38,435 nucleotides of DNA, taken from contig VBJR01000157.1 of assembly GCA_005880175.1 (NCBI GenBank), positions 1 through 38,435 on the forward strand. The letters are read 5' to 3'. Position numbers and translations under genes: made by a program. This document shows positions 33,433 through 38,435 of the stretch, piece by piece. The notes below the pieces were generated by a model. It did not search any database. It saw only the letters and a program-made list of their open reading frames with translations, and was not told the DNA's origin. Every line of letters starts with the position of its first letter. The stretch's first letter is position 1. The DNA is from Chloroflexota bacterium. GTDB lineage: Bacteria > Chloroflexota > Dormibacteria > Dormibacterales > Dormibacteraceae.

Positions 33433-34653
33433 ATGACCGGCAGAGTGGTTCAGAAGTTCGGAGGTACGCTCCTGCGCGAGGCCGCGGACCGCCAGCGCGT
33501 GGTCGAGACCATCCGCGAGCGCCGGGCCAGCGGTCACCAGGTGGTGGTCGTCGTCTCGGCCATGGGGCGCGCGGGCGACCCGTACGCCACGGACACGCTG
33601 CTGCGCCTGGCGCACCAGTTCGCCGAGCGGCCCGGCGCTCGCGCGCTCGACTTCCTGCTCACGGCCGGCGAGACCATCTCGGCGGCGCTGCTGGCGATGG
33701 AGCTGGCCGAGGCCGGGGTGGCGGCCGAGCCGTACAGCGGGATCGACGCCGGCATCGTGACGACGGGCGAGTTCGGGCGGGCGGCCATCGTCCGGGTCGA
33801 GGCGGCGGCGCTGGAGCGGGCCTGCGAGGCCGGCGTCGTGCCCGTCGTCACCGGCTTCCAGGGCGGCACCGACGACCGCGAGGTCACGACCCTGGGCCGG
33901 GGCGGCAGCGACCTGACGGCGGTCGCCCTGGGCGGCGCGCTGAACGCGGACGCGGTCGAGGTCGTGAAGGACGTCAACGGCGTCATGAGCGCCGACCCCG
34001 CCATCGTCCCCGGCGCGCGGCTGGTCCCCGCCATCTCGTACGAGGACCTGGCCGTGCTCACGTCCATGGGCGCCCGGGTCGTGCAGCCGGAGGCGGTCGA
34101 GCTGGCGGCGCGGCACGGGGTCAACCTGATCGTCCGGCGGCTCGGGGCCGCGCACGGCACCCGGGTGGCGCAGACCGTGCCGAGGACGCCCGTGGTCACG
34201 CACCTCGATGACGCCGTCCTGGTCCGGCTCCGGGGCCGGCCGGGCGAGGTGGACCTCGACGGGGCGACCGAGCTGCTGGCGGCCGGCGTGGGCCACCGCC
34301 TCTACGTGACGTGCGACGCGGTCTCGCTGACGGCCTGCCTCCGCAAGGGCGCGCGGCCCCGGCTCGAGTCCGTCGCCGCCCAGCTGCCGGGCGCCGAGAT
34401 GCGGACGCCGTGCAGCGTGGTCACGGTCGCCGGCCTGGACGACCGCCAGGCGGGCGAGATCCTGGCCAGCGGCCGGGAGCGGCTGCGCGCCGACGGCATC
34501 GCCGTGCTCCACGCCCACTGCTGGGCGATGGGCACGGCCTTCGTGGTCGAGCCGGCCCGCGTCCACCAGGCGCTGGCCCACCTGGACGGGCTGGCGGGCG
34601 CGCTCCAGCCGGCCCCGCCCGAGGCGGAGGACGCGGAGGACGGCGCGGCGTGA
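33433..34653 (+). CDS. Aspartate kinase (pathway-dedicated copy likely)
   Basis: 406 residues. The N terminus has the kinase signature VQKFGGT (6-12); VVSAMGR, LTAGETISAALLA, TTLGRGGSDLTAVALG and DVNGVMSADP follow in the usual order. The C-terminal part (about 260-390) contains ACT-like regulatory repeats that are poorly conserved, so feedback control by lysine or threonine may be weakened. Start: ATG at 33433 with GGAGAGG upstream. It makes aspartyl phosphate, the precursor of aspartate semialdehyde used by GriI; the semialdehyde dehydrogenase is not in this window and would come from general metabolism. It is divergent from griI, and its TGA overlaps the next gene's GTG. Grixazone-type clusters often carry such an extra kinase. 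Confidence 0.92.
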   Translation: MTGRVVQKFGGTLLREAADRQRVVETIRERRASGHQVVVVVSAMGRAGDPYATDTLLRLAHQFAERPGARALDFLLTAGETISAALLAMELAEAGVAAEPYSGIDAGIVTTGEFGRAAIVRVEAAALERACEAGVVPVVTGFQGGTDDREVTTLGRGGSDLTAVALGGALNADAVEVVKDVNGVMSADPAIVPGARLVPAISYEDLAVLTSMGARVVQPEAVELAARHGVNLIVRRLGAAHGTRVAQTVPRTPVVTHLDDAVLVRLRGRPGEVDLDGATELLAAGVGHRLYVTCDAVSLTACLRKGARPRLESVAAQLPGAEMRTPCSVVTVAGLDDRQAGEILASGRERLRADGIAVLHAHCWAMGTAFVVEPARVHQALAHLDGLAGALQPAPPEAEDAEDGAA

Positions 34654-36050
34654 GGCGTCCGCGGCTGGTGGTGGTCGGCCACGGCATGGCGGCGGCGTCG
34701 CTCCTCGAGCACCTCTCGCACCTGGACGCGCGCTGGGACGTCGTCGTGTTCGGCGACGAGCCGTGGCCGGCGTACGACCGGATCGCGCTGAGCGCGGTCG
34801 TCAGCGGCGAGCGCGGGCCCGGCGGGCTCGAGATCCGCGACCCGGGCTGGTACGCGGAGCGCGGCATCGAGGTCCACACCGGCGTCGGCGTGCGGTCGCT
34901 CGATCCCGCGGCCCGGCGCCTCCGCGCCGATCGGTCCGAGATCGGCTTCGACGCCTGCGTGGTCGCGACGGGCTCCGTCCCGGCGGTGCCGGCCATCCCG
35001 GGCACCGACCTCGACGGCGTGCGCACGCTCCGCACCGCCGGCGACGCGCGGGCGATCGTGCGGCGAGCCGGCGCCGGCGGCCGGGCCGTCGTGCTCGGCG
35101 GCGGCCTGCTCGGCATCGAGACGGCGTGCGGCCTGCTCCGGCGCGGGATGCGCGTCACGCTGGCCCACCGCGGCGCCCGGCTGCTGGACCGCCATCTCGA
35201 CGAGCCGGCCGCGCAGCTGCTCCGGCGCGAGCTGGAGTGGATGGGCGTCCGCGTCCTGCTGGGCGCGTCGGTGGAGGGGATCGAGGGCCGCGGCCGGGTC
35301 GAGTCGGCCGTCCTCGCCGGTGGCGCCCGGCTGCCCGCGGACCTCCTCGTGGCCTGCGTGGGCGTCAGGCCGAACGTCGGGCTCGCGGCGGCGTCCGGCC
35401 TCCGGATCGGCTGGCGCGGGGTGGTCGTCGACGAGCGCCTGGCCACCTCGTCGCCGGGCGTGTTCGCCCTCGGCGAGTGCACGGAGCACCGCGGCCGGAC
35501 GTTCGGGACCGTCGGCCCGGTGTACGACCAGGCCCGGGTGCTGGCGCGCCGGCTCGCCGGCGACCCGGCGGCGCGCTTCACGGACCGTCCGCACGTGGCG
35601 CGGCTGAAGGTGACGGGCCTCGACGTCTACTCGGGCGGCCGGACGCTGCCGTCGCCCGGCGACGACGAGGTGGTGCTGCGCGACGACGGCTCCGGCATCT
35701 ACAAGAAGCTCGTGACGCGCGACCGGGCCGTCGTCGGCGTCGCGCTGATGGGCGACCTGGCGGCGATGCCCGGGGCCGGCCACGCGCTCGCGCACGGCCG
35801 GGTCGTCGACGACGGCGTCGCGCTCCTGGGCGGGATCGCGCGGTCCGGGTCGGGACCGCCGCCCGCCGCCGGCCTGCCGGCGGACGCCGTCGTCTGCGGC
35901 TGCAACGGCGTGACGAAGGCGGAGATCCTGACCGCGATCGGCGCCGGCCACACCACGCGGGAGCGGATCGGCCACAGCACGCGGGCCGCCACCACCTGCG
36001 GGCAGTGCGGGCCCGCGGTCGACGGCCTGCTCGCGGAGGCGGCGGCGTGA
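34650..36050 (+). CDS. NAD(P)H-dependent flavoprotein with BFD-like [2Fe-2S] domain, nitrate reductase electron-transfer partner
   Basis: 466 residues. LVVVGHGMAAASLLEHL at the start and VVLGGGLLGIETACGL in the middle are the two dinucleotide-binding motifs; FALGECTEHRG follows. The C-terminal domain holds four Cys (416 and 418 in CGCNGV, 450 and 453 in CGQC) for a [2Fe-2S] cluster. This equals the N-terminal part of assimilatory nitrite reductase NirB, but the siroheme/4Fe-4S reductase portion is absent, so it cannot reduce nitrite itself and most likely carries electrons to the nitrate reductase next door. GTG at 34650 overlaps the kinase stop (GTGA), and its own stop overlaps the next start the same way. 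Confidence 0.85.
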   Translation: MRRPRLVVVGHGMAAASLLEHLSHLDARWDVVVFGDEPWPAYDRIALSAVVSGERGPGGLEIRDPGWYAERGIEVHTGVGVRSLDPAARRLRADRSEIGFDACVVATGSVPAVPAIPGTDLDGVRTLRTAGDARAIVRRAGAGGRAVVLGGGLLGIETACGLLRRGMRVTLAHRGARLLDRHLDEPAAQLLRRELEWMGVRVLLGASVEGIEGRGRVESAVLAGGARLPADLLVACVGVRPNVGLAAASGLRIGWRGVVVDERLATSSPGVFALGECTEHRGRTFGTVGPVYDQARVLARRLAGDPAARFTDRPHVARLKVTGLDVYSGGRTLPSPGDDEVVLRDDGSGIYKKLVTRDRAVVGVALMGDLAAMPGAGHALAHGRVVDDGVALLGGIARSGSGPPPAAGLPADAVVCGCNGVTKAEILTAIGAGHTTRERIGHSTRAATTCGQCGPAVDGLLAEAAA

Positions 36051-38435
36051 GCGCCGTGCGCTCCATCTGCCCGTACTGCGGCGTGGGCTGCGGCGTCGTG
36101 GTCGAGGTCCGGCGGGGCCGGATCGAGGCGCTGCGCGGCGATCCCGACCACCCCTCGACGCGCGGCGGCCTCTGCGCCAAGGGCAGCCGGCTCGCCGGGA
36201 CCGTGCGCACCGGGGACCGGCTGCTGCACCCGCTCCTCCGCGCCCGGCCGGCTGAGCCGTTCCGGCGCGCGACGTGGCCGGCGGCGGTCGCGCGGGTGGC
36301 CGGCGGCATCCGGCGCGCGACCGCCGAGCACGGCCCCGGGTCCGTCGCCCTGTACCTCTCCGGCCAGCTGCTGACGGAGGACTACTACGCGGCGAACAAG
36401 CTGGGCAAAGGCCTGATCAAGACCCCCAACGTCGACACCAACTCGCGGCTCTGCATGTCCTCGACCGTGGCCGCGTACAAGCGCGCCTTCGGCGCGGACG
36501 GCCCGCCCGGCTGCTACGAGGACCTGGACCTGGCCGCCGACGTCCTCATCGCCGGCAGCAACCTGGCCGAGACCCACCCGGTCCTGTTCGGGCGCCTGCG
36601 CGCGGCGCGGGCGCGCCGCTCCGCGCACTGGACCGTCGTCGACCCGAGGCGGACGGCCAGCGCCGAGGCCGCGGACGAGCACCTGCAGATCCGGCCCGGC
36701 ACCGACGTGGCCCTCCTGCTGGGGATGGCCTGGACGCTGTTCGAGGAGGGCCTGGTCGACGAGGCCCGCGCCGGCCGCGCCTGCGCCGGCCTGGACGGGT
36801 ACCGGGTCGCCGTGGCAGCCATGCCGGCCGGCCGGGCCGCCGCGATCTGCGAGGTGCCGGAGGACCGGATCCGGGCGGCCGCCCGCCGGTTCGCGCGCTC
36901 CCCGGCGGCGCTGTCGCTCTGGTGCCAGGGCCTGAACCAGTCCTCGGCGGGCACGGACAAGGTCAGCGCGCTGATCGACCTGCACCTCCTGACCGGCCAG
37001 ATCGGCCGGCCGGGAGCCGGCCCGCTGTCGCTGACCGGCCAGGCCAACGCGATGGGCGGCCGCGAGGTCGGCGGCCTCGCGACCGAGCTGGCCTGCCATC
37101 GCGAGTGGGACGACCCCGAGGGCCGCGCGCAGGTGGAGCGGCACTGGGGGCTGGGCCGGCTGCCGGACGGGCCGGGGCTGACGGCGGTCGAGCTGGTCGA
37201 CGCGATCGAGCGCCGGCAGGTGCGGGTGCTGTGGGTCGTGTGCAGCAACCCGCTGGCGTCGCTGCCGGACGGCGCCGCGGTCCGCTCCGCCCTGGCCCGG
37301 CTCGACCTGCTCGTCGTCCAGGAGCTCTACCATCCGACCGACACCGGCGAGCTGGCGCACGTCCTGCTGCCGGCGGCCGGATGGGCCGAGAAGACGGGCA
37401 CGCTCACCAACTCGGAGCGCGTGGTCGGCCTGGCCCGCCGGGCCGTCCCGCCGCCGGGCGAGGCGCGCCCGGACTGGGAGGTCTTCGCCGACGTCGGCGC
37501 GGCCCTCGGCGCCCCGGAGGCGTTCGGCTGGCTCGACGCGAGCCAGGTGTTCGACGAGCACGTCCGGCTGACCGCCGGCCGCGACCTGGACATGACGGCG
37601 CTCTCGCACGCCGCGCTGGAGGCCGGCGGGCCGGCCTCGTGGCCCTACCCGGCCGGGGGCCGGCCCCGGGCGCGGCGGTACGAGGACGGCCGCTGCCACA
37701 CTCCGGACGGCCGGCCGCGGCTCGTCGCGGTGACGTTCCGCGAGCCCGCCGAGGAGCCGTCCCCGACGTACCCGCTGCGGCTCCTCACGGGCCGGGAGCC
37801 GGACCAGTGGCACACCAGGAGCCGCAGCGGACGCGTGGCCGCCCTCCGGCGCTCGGCCGCGCCCCGGCTGGCGCTGCACCCCGACGACGCGCGGCGGGCG
37901 GGCGTCTCGCCGGGCCAGACCGCGCTGGTCAGCTCGCCGCGGGGCAGCCTGCGCCTCCCGGTCGTCACCAGCCCGGCGCTTCGCCCGGGCTCCGCGTTCC
38001 TCCCGTTCCACGCGGGGCCCGTCGAGCAGCCGGCGGGGTGGCCGAACGTGCTGCCGGGGCGGGCGCTCGACCCGGTCTCCCGGCAGCCCGAGCTCAAGCA
38101 CACCGTCGTCCGGGTCGAGCCGGCCGCCTCCGAGGTGGCGCTGGCCGGCGGGCCGCTGGCGGACGCGGTGGCGGCCCGCCTGGGCGCGGCCGGGGTGCGC
38201 GCCCGCCGCGTGAAGCCGGCCGAGCTGGCCGGCGCGGGGCCGGGCGTGCTCCGCGTGCTGGTGGCCGAGGCGGACCTGGACGGCGCCCTGGCCTGGTGGG
38301 ACCTGGCGCCGGGGGCCGGCGGGCCGGTCCTGCTCGACCTGGCCGCCGGACCCGAGCCGCTGGCGCTGCTGCCCTCGCTCCTGGCGGCCGGCCGCCCGGT
38401 GGCGTGCCGCGGCGAGCGCTGGCTGCCGGCCCCCG
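36047..38435 (+). CDS. nasA: Assimilatory-type nitrate reductase catalytic subunit (NasA/NarB), cut by the window end
   Basis: About 796 residues are visible before the window ends with no stop. A [4Fe-4S] site is formed by Cys8, Cys11, Cys15 and Cys43 (CPYCGVGC, then GGLCAKG). Molybdopterin-enzyme motifs follow: NSRLCMSSTVAAYKR with the probable Mo-ligand Cys, GSNLAETHPVLFGRL, GLNQSSAGTDK, GQANAMGGREVGGLATEL, KTGTLTNSERV and LTGREPDQWHTRS near the molybdopterin dinucleotide site. The subunit is cytosolic, with no Tat signal. After the usual C terminus an extra stretch begins (about residue 690 on) that I do not recognise. GTG at 36047 overlaps the flavoprotein stop. It reduces nitrate to nitrite. 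Coupling through two overlaps to an aspartate kinase in a 3,4-AHBA locus is unusual. Confidence 0.92.
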   Translation, partial: MSAVRSICPYCGVGCGVVVEVRRGRIEALRGDPDHPSTRGGLCAKGSRLAGTVRTGDRLLHPLLRARPAEPFRRATWPAAVARVAGGIRRATAEHGPGSVALYLSGQLLTEDYYAANKLGKGLIKTPNVDTNSRLCMSSTVAAYKRAFGADGPPGCYEDLDLAADVLIAGSNLAETHPVLFGRLRAARARRSAHWTVVDPRRTASAEAADEHLQIRPGTDVALLLGMAWTLFEEGLVDEARAGRACAGLDGYRVAVAAMPAGRAAAICEVPEDRIRAAARRFARSPAALSLWCQGLNQSSAGTDKVSALIDLHLLTGQIGRPGAGPLSLTGQANAMGGREVGGLATELACHREWDDPEGRAQVERHWGLGRLPDGPGLTAVELVDAIERRQVRVLWVVCSNPLASLPDGAAVRSALARLDLLVVQELYHPTDTGELAHVLLPAAGWAEKTGTLTNSERVVGLARRAVPPPGEARPDWEVFADVGAALGAPEAFGWLDASQVFDEHVRLTAGRDLDMTALSHAALEAGGPASWPYPAGGRPRARRYEDGRCHTPDGRPRLVAVTFREPAEEPSPTYPLRLLTGREPDQWHTRSRSGRVAALRRSAAPRLALHPDDARRAGVSPGQTALVSSPRGSLRLPVVTSPALRPGSAFLPFHAGPVEQPAGWPNVLPGRALDPVSRQPELKHTVVRVEPAASEVALAGGPLADAVAARLGAAGVRARRVKPAELAGAGPGVLRVLVAEADLDGALAWWDLAPGAGGPVLLDLAAGPEPLALLPSLLAAGRPVACRGERWLPAP

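Noticed and set aside
34650..36050. Flavoprotein as a complete nitrite reductase (NirB)
   Set aside because: It ends after the [2Fe-2S] domain at 466 residues; the siroheme and 4Fe-4S portion is absent.
1..38435. CRISPR arrays, tRNA or rRNA genes
   Set aside because: No regularly spaced repeats, cloverleaf-like segments or rRNA-like conserved sequence were seen on either strand.

Overview
The window is very GC-rich DNA with short or overlapping intergenic spaces, frequent GTG starts and GTGA/ATGA stop-start overlaps. Together with the protein families seen, this points to a high-GC Gram-positive bacterium, most likely an actinomycete or another Actinomycetota lineage. No rRNA, tRNA or CRISPR was seen. 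Function calls come from reading motifs; no database search was run.

Layout. (1) 1-14962, mostly + strand: the tail of a subtilisin-like protease, an amidinohydrolase/dimethylargininase-like enzyme, a regulatory region with AGTACC boxes, a promoter and a short leader peptide, an MFS exporter, a class C beta-lactamase/PBP-fold serine hydrolase, and a bimodular NRPS (A-T-C-A-T-E, no thioesterase). Then come a convergent LuxR-type regulator, a cytochrome P450 and a GH3 beta-glucosidase. The hydrolase has the features of a stand-alone PBP-type thioesterase, the kind that releases peptides with a C-terminal D-residue. (2) 14970-17437, - strand: DUF4389 membrane protein, frameshifted TfoX-domain gene, lipoprotein substrate-binding protein. 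(3) 17494-27903, - strand: ten genes in one direction, probably one operon. In order of transcription: FAD monooxygenase, hydroquinone-type VOC dioxygenase, NIPSNAP protein, SDR, cyclase-family hydrolase (disrupted), nitroreductase, MFS exporter, a serine-recombinase-like protein lacking its catalytic Ser, an AMP-forming ligase and an O-methyltransferase. The last four overlap by 1-4 bases. (4) 27985-31190: an Ada/2OG-oxygenase DNA-alkylation repair pair and a broken MFS gene carrying an 87-bp copy of the neighbouring griH-like gene. (5) 31195-38435: griI/griH-like genes for 3-amino-4-hydroxybenzoate (3,4-AHBA) on the - strand, and divergently aspartate kinase, a NAD(P)H:acceptor flavoprotein and an assimilatory-type nitrate reductase, joined by GTGA overlaps.

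Working model (inference). Aspartate kinase feeds aspartate semialdehyde to GriI/GriH, making 3,4-AHBA. The - strand operon then hydroxylates, methylates, activates and exports it, with quinone-handling enzymes. The nitrate reductase pair would make nitrite, and the ligase has an unusual A8 region. Genes for 3,4-AHBA plus an acyl-CoA-ligase homologue are known to make diazo compounds from nitrite (cremeomycin CreM). The alkylation-repair pair inside the locus fits a DNA-alkylating product. The NRPS block may be a separate cluster or a second half.

Caution. At least five genes (NRPS A1 domain, TfoX, cyclase, NIPSNAP, second MFS) appear to contain small deletions or frameshifts. Either the locus is eroding or the assembly has errors in hard GC-rich stretches; raw reads would decide.
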